From Acidimicrobiales bacterium (GTDB taxonomy: Bacteria > Actinomycetota > Acidimicrobiia > Acidimicrobiales > JABEUL01), in contig JABEUL010000180.1 of assembly GCA_013044465.1 (NCBI GenBank), positions 1-19,179 of the forward strand: a DNA stretch of 19,179 nt, given 5' to 3'. The notes beneath the pieces were generated by a model. The model was given only the letters and a program-made list of their open reading frames with translations. It was not told the DNA's origin and did no database searches. Of this stretch, positions 5,907 through 12,943 are shown one piece after another; position 1 is the stretch's first letter, and the number at the start of each line of letters is the position of its first letter. The translations under genes were made by a program, and so were the position numbers.

Positions 5907-6767
5907 ATGGAGTTAGGAATTGCATTTGCAAATACATTGGTCTGGGGCGACTCAAATGGCGCCATCTTGGGTCAGTGTGCAGAAGAACTAGGATACGACT
6001 CACTTTGGACAGTTGAACACGTTGTGCTTCCTGCCGGATACAAGTCACCCTATCCCTACTCAAAGGATGGCCAGATGCCAGGGGGAGAAGATGCATCTAT
6101 TCCAGACCCCATTGTCTGGCTTAGCTATGTCGCTGCATCAACTTCTAATATAAAGTTGGGAACTGGCATCGTGATTCTCCCACAGCGCAATCCGATCTTG
6201 TTTGCTAAAGAGATAGCCACTTTAGATGTGGTATCTAACGGCAGAGTACTACTGGGAATTGGAGTTGGGTGGTTAAAAGAAGAGTTTGAAGCCTTAGGCG
6301 TGCCATTTGAAAACAGGGCAAAGCGCACTGATGAACACATTGGAGCACTGAGAGCGATTTGGCGTAATGACTCTGCAAGCTTTCACGGAGAATTGGTAAA
6401 TTTTGACGGAATGAAATCGAATCCTAAACCTATACAAAAAGATGGAGTCCCGATAGTAGTTGGTGGTCACTCAAGTGCAGCTGCAAAAAGAGCCGGCAGA
6501 TTAGGGGACGGATTTTTCCCTGCTATTGCTGATGTTGACAAGCTCACTCAGTTAGTAGTCGAGATGAAAGCAGCGGCTCTTGATGCTGGGCGGGACCCAG
6601 AGGCTATTGAGATTACTTTTGGAGCGAGTTTTGATGCAGGTGTTATCAGGCATTTTAGAGACTTGGGTGTCAAGAGATTAGTCGTGCCGCCGTTGGGAAG
6701 AGATGCACAAGCACTCAAAACATTTCTAGGCAATACCAGAGACACCGTCGAAAGTGCATTGAACTAA
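5907..6767 (+). CDS. LLM-class F420-dependent oxidoreductase
   Basis: This is a 286-residue luciferase-like monooxygenase-fold (TIM barrel) protein of the F420-using group, closest in layout to the TIGR03619 subfamily. Hallmarks are an opening LGIAFANTLVWGD, the AEELGYDSLWTVEHVVLPAGY segment with its EH pair, the KLGTGIVILPQRNPILFAKEIATLDVVSNGR strand-helix block, the GVGWLKEEFEALGVPFENRAKRTDE block, and PIVVGGHSSAAAKRAGRLGDGFF, where the flavin or deazaflavin phosphate is usually held. Members transfer hydride between F420 and varied substrates; the substrate here cannot be read from sequence. It starts 2 bp after the SCO6745-type gene and converges on asd, leaving only an 18-bp gap with no clear terminator. 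Confidence 0.9.
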   Translation: MELGIAFANTLVWGDSNGAILGQCAEELGYDSLWTVEHVVLPAGYKSPYPYSKDGQMPGGEDASIPDPIVWLSYVAASTSNIKLGTGIVILPQRNPILFAKEIATLDVVSNGRVLLGIGVGWLKEEFEALGVPFENRAKRTDEHIGALRAIWRNDSASFHGELVNFDGMKSNPKPIQKDGVPIVVGGHSSAAAKRAGRLGDGFFPAIADVDKLTQLVVEMKAAALDAGRDPEAIEITFGASFDAGVIRHFRDLGVKRLVVPPLGRDAQALKTFLGNTRDTVESALN

Positions 6768-6785
6768 CTTTTTGTTTAGTCAATA

Positions 6786-7799
6786 TTAAAGCAAAAGCTC
6801 TGCAATTTGGACTGCATTTAACGCAGCGCCTTTTCTCAGGTTGTCTCCTGATACAAAAAGTGAAAGCTGAGTTGGATCACTGTAATGCGACCTAACTCTT
6901 CCCACATATGAAGGATCCTTCCCAGCAGCTAAAAGTGGTGTTGGGATATCAACTAGTTCAACTGAAGGTGCCAGTGCCAAGAGATCAAGTGCTCTTTGAG
7001 TATTTGGTTCATTTTTAAACCAAGCTGTAATACTCAAGGAGTGACACGTCATGACGCCTACTCTTGTGCAAGTAGCAGTAACATCCAAATCCGCAATACC
7101 CAATATTTTTCGACTCTCGTCTCTTAACTTGGTTTCTTCATTTGTATCTCCACTTCCGTCATCAACTAATGAACCTGCCATCGGAATGACATTGAAGGCT
7201 ACGTTGGCGGGGAAAACTTTACTCATGCCAAGATCGACTGCATTTCCATCAAATGCCAATTTCGAAACATCTTCTCCGACATTGGATACCTGGTCAGCAA
7301 GTTCCCTCACTCCTGCACTGCCGGCACCTGAAACAGCCTGAAAAGTAGTTGCAACCATTCTTTTTAGTCCCCACTCCTTGTGAAGCGGTGCCAACACAGG
7401 CATCGCTACCATTGTGGTGCAATTAGGATTTGCAATAATTCCTTTTTTGACGTTCTTGATTTCTACACCATTTACTTCTGGAACAATGAGCGGGACATCA
7501 TTATCCATCCTCCAAGCAGATGAGTTGTCAACTACTACGGCGCCACTATTTGCAACCATAGGAGCTAAAACTTTGGAAGCAGTTGCGCCACAGGAGAATA
7601 ATGCCACTTCAATACCTGTAAAGTCAGCTAAATCAGCATCCTCCACTACGACCTGGTTGCCCTTGAACTCGAGTTTTTGGCCGGCTGACCTAGAGGATGC
7701 AAAAAACCTGATCTCATCGACCGGAAAGTTCCTCTCGACTAAAATTGCCCTCATTACCGAGCCAACTTGCCCAGTTGCTCCAAAAACTCCTACTTTCAT
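6786..7799 (-). CDS. asd: Aspartate-semialdehyde dehydrogenase
   Basis: This enzyme reduces aspartyl-4-phosphate to aspartate-4-semialdehyde with NADPH in the cytoplasm. It is the second step toward lysine, diaminopimelate, threonine and methionine. The 337-residue length is standard. The NADP-binding start is GVFGATGQVGSVM (residues 4-16). The catalytic Cys127 sits in ANPNCTTM, followed by FQAVSGAGSAGVREL (153-167). The substrate-binding Arg246 and catalytic His253 lie in CTRVGVMTCHSLS. It follows lysC by 65 bp on the same strand, so the two are likely one transcription unit, as in many actinobacteria. No strong ribosome binding site precedes the ATG. Confidence 0.97.
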   Translation of the reverse strand: MKVGVFGATGQVGSVMRAILVERNFPVDEIRFFASSRSAGQKLEFKGNQVVVEDADLADFTGIEVALFSCGATASKVLAPMVANSGAVVVDNSSAWRMDNDVPLIVPEVNGVEIKNVKKGIIANPNCTTMVAMPVLAPLHKEWGLKRMVATTFQAVSGAGSAGVRELADQVSNVGEDVSKLAFDGNAVDLGMSKVFPANVAFNVIPMAGSLVDDGSGDTNEETKLRDESRKILGIADLDVTATCTRVGVMTCHSLSITAWFKNEPNTQRALDLLALAPSVELVDIPTPLLAAGKDPSYVGRVRSHYSDPTQLSLFVSGDNLRKGAALNAVQIAELLL

Positions 7800-7864
7800 A
7801 ACAATTAAATTCTAGTTGTAAGCAAGATGGATAAATTCAAGTGACGAAACTTGGATCAATTGGT

Positions 7865-8338
7865 TCAAGAAAGTTCGAACTCTTCGTGAAGTGCCCGAAC
7901 CGCTTCTTCGACTACTCCAGCTCTGACCATGCACGAGATCCTAATTGATGAAGTCGAGATCATTTCAATGTTGATGTCATGTGAAGCCAGAACCTCAAAA
8001 GTACGTGCAGTCACTCCAGGATGTGTTCTCATCCCAGCTCCCACTAGTGATACTCTCGCCACGTCTAGATCAGCAAGTACCTCGGTGCCGCCAATTGTAG
8101 GAATTACTTGTTTTGCCACTTTGACTGCTGTGTCTAAATCTGCTTTAGGGACCGTGAAGGATATGTCAGTATTGCCATCTCTGGAGGTGTTTTGGACAAT
8201 CATGTCAACATTTATTGCCTCATCTGCCAAAGCTCTAAATAGGCCAGCTGCAATACCAGGGCGGTCTGGCACCTTTGTCACGGTAATTTTTGCCTCAGAT
8301 GTATCGTGAGTCACAGCCGACACTATTGCTTCTTCCAT
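7865..8338 (-). CDS. Aspartate kinase beta chain, internal start within lysC
   Basis: Met247 of the aspartate kinase (ATG 8336-8338) is preceded by AGGAGG at 8347-8352 (minus strand) with an 8-base gap, the best ribosome binding site in this window and better than that of the full-length gene. Initiation here would give a 157-residue chain consisting of the two ACT domains only. In Corynebacterium glutamicum and Bacillus subtilis, in-frame internal starts in lysC make just such a regulatory beta subunit that assembles with the alpha chain. The sequence shows the site; translation from it is inferred. Confidence 0.65.
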   Translation of the reverse strand: MEEAIVSAVTHDTSEAKITVTKVPDRPGIAAGLFRALADEAINVDMIVQNTSRDGNTDISFTVPKADLDTAVKVAKQVIPTIGGTEVLADLDVARVSLVGAGMRTHPGVTARTFEVLASHDINIEMISTSSIRISCMVRAGVVEEAVRALHEEFELS

Positions 8339-9076
8339 TCCCTTTTCCTCCTCTACTATCCAAGTCCCACTTTCCCAAGTGAAACTTGACCTCACATGCA
8401 GGGCCACTTTGTGGCGCCTTGCAAATTCCACTGAGCGAAGTGCCAGCACTTTGCCTCCGCTAGCTGCGATCTCGAGCATCTCTTCAAAGGAGAGCTTGTG
8501 TAGTTTTCTCGCATTTGGCTCTACTCTTGGGTCAGCTGTGAATACGCCAGATACATCGGTATAGATCTCACAGGCTTCAGCTCCAAGTGCCGTGGCAAGT
8601 GCGACTGCCGTGGTGTCTGATCCGCCTCGTCCCAGGGTAGTGACATCTTTTTGGAGTGAAACTCCTTGAAAACCGGCTACAACTGGAACCGAGCCATCTT
8701 TAATAGCCTCTTTTAGCCGATCGCCTTTAATTTCAATAATTCTCGCCTTGGTGTGGGTTGAGTCAGTGATGATGCCAGCTTGACTTCCCGTGAAAGAGGT
8801 TGCTTTGACCCCCAACTCAGCCAATGCCATGCAAAGTAGTGCCATAGAGATTCGCTCACCTGCTGTGAGAAGCATATCTAGCTCTCTACCAGGTTGTATC
8901 TTTGAAACGTCATCTGCGAGTCGGATAAGACCGTCAGTAGTTTTCCCCATAGCCGAGACAACGACAACTACGTCATCACCCTGCTTTTTTGTCCTGGCCA
9001 CATGGTCAGCAACGGCCCGGATCCGATCCGCGTCGCCTACTGAAGTTCCTCCGTACTTTTGCACAATTAGTGCCAT
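7865..9076 (-). CDS. lysC: Aspartate kinase (alpha chain)
   Basis: The product catalyses ATP-dependent phosphorylation of aspartate, the committed step of the aspartate family pathway. The 403-residue chain has an amino-acid kinase domain (about 1-230) with the opening IVQKYGGTSVGD, the FTGSQAGI segment, TTLGRGGSDTTAVALA and YTDVSGVFTADPR. Two ACT domains follow (about 264-330 and 342-403), starting KITVTKVPDRPGIAAGLF and ARVSLVGAGMRTHPGV. Length and ACT arrangement match the Lys/Thr-sensitive enzymes of Corynebacterium and Mycobacterium, so concerted lysine plus threonine feedback is expected, though not shown by sequence. An internal ATG at 8338 with an ideal ribosome binding site probably yields a separate beta chain. 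The gene is divergent from the cyclophilin gene across 80 bp. Confidence 0.97.
   Translation of the reverse strand: MALIVQKYGGTSVGDADRIRAVADHVARTKKQGDDVVVVVSAMGKTTDGLIRLADDVSKIQPGRELDMLLTAGERISMALLCMALAELGVKATSFTGSQAGIITDSTHTKARIIEIKGDRLKEAIKDGSVPVVAGFQGVSLQKDVTTLGRGGSDTTAVALATALGAEACEIYTDVSGVFTADPRVEPNARKLHKLSFEEMLEIAASGGKVLALRSVEFARRHKVALHVRSSFTWESGTWIVEEEKGMEEAIVSAVTHDTSEAKITVTKVPDRPGIAAGLFRALADEAINVDMIVQNTSRDGNTDISFTVPKADLDTAVKVAKQVIPTIGGTEVLADLDVARVSLVGAGMRTHPGVTARTFEVLASHDINIEMISTSSIRISCMVRAGVVEEAVRALHEEFELS
8338..8352 (-). promoter_or_regulatory. Internal ribosome binding site in lysC
   Basis: The minus strand reads AGGAGG (8352-8347), AAAAGGGA, then ATG at 8338. This is a consensus Shine-Dalgarno at ideal spacing inside a coding region, located exactly between the kinase domain and the ACT domains. 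Confidence 0.65.
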
Positions 9077-9156
9077 CTCCCAAGTTTAAGGGATGAAAAC
9101 GTATCAGCAGAAATATGACAAACATAGGGTCCTAGTTTGCGATAGCCTTTATTCTT

Positions 9157-10032
9157 GTGCCTTCAGAAAAACGAGCTCGTCAACGCGCTGCCAGGCAAGC
9201 CAGGCTTGCCCAGGAAGCAGCGGCTAAGAAAAAGAAAAGGACTATTCAACAGGCAGTAATTGGTGCTGTAATAGTCGTGATTATTGTCGGTGCACTCATT
9301 CTTTCCAACTCTGGTGGATCTCCGACAAGTGCTCACTCGTCAAAATCAACTACCACCAAGGGTTCGTCACGGTCGACAACTTCTGCAGTTCCTGGAACGA
9401 CCATTCCGCTTGGAACCACAGGAGCAGTTCCAGTATCAAATGCTTGTCCATCTTCTATATCTAATGTGCAGAGAACTACTACATTTTCTAAAGCACCTGC
9501 GATGTTGATAAATACGTCAAGCACCTATTACGCGAATTTCCAAACCGATATTGGAAACATCAAGATAAAGCTGGAGCCGAACTTGTCGCCAATTACTGTA
9601 AATAACTTTGTTTTCCTCGCTTGTTACCACTACTACGACGGAACTATTTTTCACCGAGTAATTCCCGGCTTTATGGACCAAGGTGGAGATCCAAATGGTC
9701 ATCCTCCAGGCACAGGTGGTCCTGGGTACACTATCCCTGACGAGTACCCAAAGGGATCGAGCAACACATCCCCATATGCACCTGGTCAGCTAGCAATGGC
9801 AAATACTGGGGCAGGAAACTCAGGGGGAAGTCAGTTCTTTATCGTTGACTCTGCAAGTGGGGCGACAACACTTGATCAAGACATAGCTAGACCAAATGCC
9901 GAGGTTTACACGATTTTTGGCCAAGTTGTATCAGGCATGAATATTGTTCAGAAGATCAATGCTGACGGAGCCCAATCTGGGACACCAAATATTACGCACA
10001 AGCTTGAGAAAGTGACTATAACTTCAAACTAG
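9157..10032 (+). CDS. Membrane-anchored cyclophilin-type peptidyl-prolyl isomerase
   Basis: The 291-residue protein probably folds or repairs exported proteins by isomerising proline bonds. A very basic N-terminal tail rich in Arg, Ala and Lys (1-29) leads into one membrane helix (about 30-50), then a Ser/Thr/Gly-rich linker to about residue 95, then a cyclophilin domain from about 124 to the end. The active-site signature FHRVIPGFMDQGGDP is at 165-179 (Arg167 expected catalytic), and the second core block QLAMANTGAGNSGGSQFF is at 211-228. Topology suggests an extracytoplasmic catalytic domain. The start is GTG at 9157 with no clear ribosome binding site. Close relatives in actinobacteria share the same anchor-linker-cyclophilin layout. 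It is divergent from lysC. Confidence 0.93.
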   Translation: MPSEKRARQRAARQARLAQEAAAKKKKRTIQQAVIGAVIVVIIVGALILSNSGGSPTSAHSSKSTTTKGSSRSTTSAVPGTTIPLGTTGAVPVSNACPSSISNVQRTTTFSKAPAMLINTSSTYYANFQTDIGNIKIKLEPNLSPITVNNFVFLACYHYYDGTIFHRVIPGFMDQGGDPNGHPPGTGGPGYTIPDEYPKGSSNTSPYAPGQLAMANTGAGNSGGSQFFIVDSASGATTLDQDIARPNAEVYTIFGQVVSGMNIVQKINADGAQSGTPNITHKLEKVTITSN

Positions 10033-10168
10033 GATACTTTCTGTCAAGCTCCAGAGATCAGGGTCTGACACTTGAAAATGCGGCGATTTATTCATTGGAT
10101 AATTTGCTAATACCACAACCAAGGATTGACATTCGTTACTGCCAAGGCACCTTAAAGTTAGTGAGCAC

Positions 10169-10606
10169 TTATCCTATCTGCATTTCGCCATTTGAAACAT
10201 TGAACATCCAGCGAATACCAAATTTATCTAAAGTGCACCCCCAATAGCCCCAAGGCATGTTTTGCATTCCTGTGCTGCTTGATCCGCCCTCTGAAAGTTC
10301 AGCGTAAAGCTTGTCGGCCTCATTACTTGAATCGACTTCAAGATTGATAGTTGTATTGTTTCCAACCTCTACAGATTGCCCAAGTGAAGTAAGAACATCT
10401 GTAGCCATGATCACGTGACCGCCAATTATGGGTAGCTCGATGTGGACAATAGAGATTTCTTCTTCTTTGGCAATTGGCGGCCCACCAGGTAGGTATTTAA
10501 ATCGGACTACGGGAGTAGAGATCTTAGAATTGAATATTTTTTCGTAGAAGTTGAAGGCATCTTCAGTATTTCCTGGAAAATTTAAATAAGTGCTAACACA
10601 TGCCAT
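10169..10606 (-). CDS. VOC-family PhnB/glyoxalase-like protein
   Basis: The product is 145 residues, the usual length for PhnB-like members of the vicinal oxygen chelate superfamily. It opens with STYLNFPGNTEDAFNFYEKIF, has the central IVHIELPIIGGHVIMATDV strand block and ends with GMQNMPWGYWGCTLDKFGIRWMFNV, the motif shared with the '3-demethylubiquinone-9 3-methyltransferase' Pfam group. Despite that name, most such proteins are not methyltransferases and their substrates are unknown. The gene stands alone, with a well-formed promoter at 10666-10695 and a leader of about 50 bases, and an AAGAGAA ribosome binding site. It converges with the cyclophilin gene. Confidence 0.88.
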   Translation of the reverse strand: MACVSTYLNFPGNTEDAFNFYEKIFNSKISTPVVRFKYLPGGPPIAKEEEISIVHIELPIIGGHVIMATDVLTSLGQSVEVGNNTTINLEVDSSNEADKLYAELSEGGSSSTGMQNMPWGYWGCTLDKFGIRWMFNVSNGEMQIG

Positions 10607-10665
10607 TTGTTCTCTTTGGGATTTTCAGAGATAATTTGCATCTCTTGTGTTTACGGGAAGTTCAA

Positions 10666-10695
10666 ATAGTAGTGGAAATTCCGCGTGTAAGTCAA
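10666..10695 (-). promoter_or_regulatory. Sigma-70-type promoter of the VOC gene
   Basis: On the minus strand TTGACT (10695-10690) is followed after 18 bases by TACTAT (10671-10666). Both boxes match the housekeeping consensus in five and four of six positions respectively. Transcription would start near 10659, about 50 bases before the VOC-family ATG. Confidence 0.5.
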
Positions 10696-10808
10696 TATCG
10701 ATGGCTGAATTAAGCACTGTTGGCCCCATCTGACTTGACCACTATAAATGCATGCAAGAAATGAATGTAGTAAAAATATAGTGTTCCCAGCGCGACCTTT
10801 GGCCCTGC

Positions 10809-11615
10809 CTACTCGGTGGCAATAAGACCATCTAAGAGAGAGAAATCACAAGGCTTCCCTTCCAGAAATGTTGAAGCCATGCCTACCCCACTATGGATCC
10901 AATTTCCTGAGGGATCTCGCATTAATGCAGTTCGCTCTGGAATACCGGCCACAACTATCTTAGGGGGTGCAAGGGCAAAGCTTCTCGCGATTCTCTCAGG
11001 ATTGCCTGTATCAAAGTGTGGGATTACAGAAAAATTGTTTATGATTCCGAGGCCGACGGTGAAGGCTCCGCCTCTCGGATCTACCATTGGATTACCTAGA
11101 ACCATTGCTCCCGCCGATGACCCAACAAGAACTGCTCCACCAAGCCAGGCCCTGATGATAGCGTCATAAACCGGAGAATCTCTAAAAACACTTCTTAAAT
11201 GCAGTGGTGATCCACCTCCTAGGTAGATAAATTTAGAGCCTGATATTGCGTCAATAAATCTCTCCTCAAAGGCATCATTTCGATTCAATACCATCAGTCC
11301 CTCAACTTTTGCACCAAGTGTTGAAAACCAATTGGATGCAGTATCGATCGCCTTTTGTGGATGTTCAAATGCAGCAGCGGTTGGAAGTACTGTTACTTTG
11401 TTAGAACCCGACCATTCAAGCAGCGTCCTGTCATAGGTTGCACCTTCTCCCCACTCGTTGCCCCCGACGAAAGCAATGGGCCCACAAGTCTTTGGAACTA
11501 TGGTGGTGGCCCAAGGAGTATTGGGTTCAACTGGGGAAGGAGAAGATACTATTAAATCTTGATCTGGGGAGGGCGTAGGGGAAATAGCCATTGCACCTAA
11601 TAGGCTACCCCCCAC
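10809..11615 (-). CDS. S51-type (cyanophycinase/dipeptidase E-like) peptidase
   Basis: The 268-residue protein has the class I glutamine-amidotransferase-like fold of peptidase family S51. The core starts at residue 45 (CGPIAFVGGNEWGEG). The nucleophile elbow GSSAGAMVLG (165-174) puts the catalytic serine at Ser167, and His200 lies in VIPHFDTG. S51 enzymes cleave Asp dipeptides or cyanophycin; the true substrate here is unknown. A 44-residue Pro/Ser-rich segment precedes the core, and no start codon lies between it and the core, so it is translated. The start is GTG 11615 (chosen) or ATG 11591. The frame is the same as that of the upstream stalk-protein gene, whose TAG lies only six codons before the GTG. 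The pair may be a split or read-through form of one membrane-anchored peptidase. Confidence 0.85.
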   Translation of the reverse strand: MGGSLLGAMAISPTPSPDQDLIVSSPSPVEPNTPWATTIVPKTCGPIAFVGGNEWGEGATYDRTLLEWSGSNKVTVLPTAAAFEHPQKAIDTASNWFSTLGAKVEGLMVLNRNDAFEERFIDAISGSKFIYLGGGSPLHLRSVFRDSPVYDAIIRAWLGGAVLVGSSAGAMVLGNPMVDPRGGAFTVGLGIINNFSVIPHFDTGNPERIARSFALAPPKIVVAGIPERTALMRDPSGNWIHSGVGMASTFLEGKPCDFSLLDGLIATE

Positions 11616-11633
11616 GCAAACCCCGCTTCGAAA

Positions 11634-12215
11634 CTACCCGTCTGTAGAATTAGACCCGCCATCAGGTGAGGATGTCTGCGAGGACCCCGATGCCGTATCT
11701 TGGCTGGAAGTAGTTGTATCCGAAGAACTTTGTGTAGTTTGAGTAGTTCCAGAAGTTGACCCAGTTGACTCCTGGGTACTGGTTGAACCCTCCGTTCCCG
11801 AAGTAGACGTCGAGCTAGATTCTGACTCACTTGAACCCGAGTCATCTCCTACCTTGACTGGCGTAGCAGTAGGCGAAACCAATACCAGGGAAGACTTTGG
11901 CGTCCCTTGAGCAGAAGTGGAGGCTTGCGTGGTGGTGGGAGATGAATTTCCAGGTAGATCCACCTGATGTGTTGTGGAAGTGTGACTGGAGGGTGGGGCT
12001 GTTGTCGAGGGAACATCTGGTACATTGATCTGAGTTGGCACCTTGGGCGTTTGGCTAGAACTTGTTAGAGAAGATGAGTTATTAGGGGAGAGTGGGCCTA
12101 AATATGACCCGACAAGCAATGCGCCTCCACCTACCCAGGCAGAAATCACAAGCGGCTTACGCACTCGAGATACAAATTTGATGGCTTTTGAGACTGATTC
12201 TGGGTTCTTTTCCAT
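11634..12215 (-). CDS. Single-pass membrane protein with Ser/Thr-rich tail
   Basis: From the ATG at 12215 the product is 193 residues: a short basic N-terminus, one membrane helix (about 21-42, PLVISAWVGGGALLVGSYLG), then about 150 residues composed almost wholly of Ser, Thr, Pro, Gly, Gln and Asp. Such a tail is extended and often O-glycosylated in exported actinobacterial proteins. No domain is recognised. Starts at GTG 12260 or ATG 12227 are equally possible because none has a ribosome binding site. It ends six codons before, and in frame with, the S51-type peptidase gene. It is divergent from another membrane-anchored Ser/Thr-rich gene at 12374. It may be a wall-spanning stalk. Confidence 0.7.
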   Translation of the reverse strand: MEKNPESVSKAIKFVSRVRKPLVISAWVGGGALLVGSYLGPLSPNNSSSLTSSSQTPKVPTQINVPDVPSTTAPPSSHTSTTHQVDLPGNSSPTTTQASTSAQGTPKSSLVLVSPTATPVKVGDDSGSSESESSSTSTSGTEGSTSTQESTGSTSGTTQTTQSSSDTTTSSQDTASGSSQTSSPDGGSNSTDG

Positions 12216-12373
12216 AGTAGTTAGCATAAGACATGAAGCTAAGAAGTCACTAAGACGCACATGAGAATGTTTTCATAGTTTTTGGCTGTATTGCTCTGGA
12301 CGGGAATACGCTCGTAAGTAGCTCCACATTTGTTGTATTTTGGTAGTGGCGAGAACTAAAGGATACATCTTTG

Positions 12374-12859
12374 ATGAAACCCCATAATATGAATTTTCTG
12401 AAAATGGCAGGGATTGTCTTATTTTTTGTCAGTGTATTAGGTTCGATGACTGCGGTCACACTAACGAGTGGAAAAGTTTCTCAAGACAATTTTCCCAAAT
12501 ATGTTTCTCTGAACTCACGTAGTTTCCAAACAAGCACCATCGCACCAGGCGCGAAGGCAAATCAAAAAATTAGCGTGGTCGAACCAAGAGAGCCAGTTGC
12601 CAAGGTTGACGAGGCCCCTGAAAACAAATCCACTAACGCGCCAAGTACCACAGAAAGTCAAGCCACCACAACCTCGACTGGATCATTGGGAGTACATCCA
12701 ACTACAAGTACCGCTGATTCAGAAAATTCGGGAGATTTAAGAAGCGGTGGCACATCTGTGGGAAGTAGTGGCAACACGGGTAATAGTAAAATTGTATGGC
12801 TAAATTCAGGTGACTCTGGAGCAGGTGGAAATGATTCAAACGCATCTTCTTCACCTTGA
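12374..12859 (+). CDS. Membrane-anchored Ser/Thr/Gly-rich protein
   Basis: The 161-residue product has one N-terminal hydrophobic segment (about residues 9-31, FLKMAGIVLFFVSVLGSMTA), a middle of mixed composition with several Lys and Glu, and a low-complexity tail rich in Ser, Thr, Gly and Asn. No family is recognised. AAAGGA at 12358-12363 supports the start at ATG 12374 (10-base gap) or at the in-frame TTG 12371 (7-base gap). It lies 84 bp upstream of the histidine kinase gene on the same strand and probably shares its mRNA. It could be an accessory or sensing partner of that two-component system, or a surface protein under its control. Neither is proved by sequence. Confidence 0.65.
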   Translation: MKPHNMNFLKMAGIVLFFVSVLGSMTAVTLTSGKVSQDNFPKYVSLNSRSFQTSTIAPGAKANQKISVVEPREPVAKVDEAPENKSTNAPSTTESQATTTSTGSLGVHPTTSTADSENSGDLRSGGTSVGSSGNTGNSKIVWLNSGDSGAGGNDSNASSSP

Positions 12860-12943
12860 ATCTCAAGTGAGAGAAATCTCGATTGAATGCCAACTCACAA
12901 TCATGTGCGTTGCTGTCCCTATCCAAGTAGTGTGGGAGTTTCG

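Noticed and set aside
6765..6790. Terminator between the convergent oxidoreductase and asd genes
   Set aside because: The 18-bp gap contains T-rich sequence but no inverted repeat.
7051..7815. Open frames antisense to asd
   Set aside because: They are mirror frames of a well-supported gene and show no start signals or family features.
7929..9089. Several open frames antisense to lysC
   Set aside because: They are shadow frames caused by the codon pattern of lysC.
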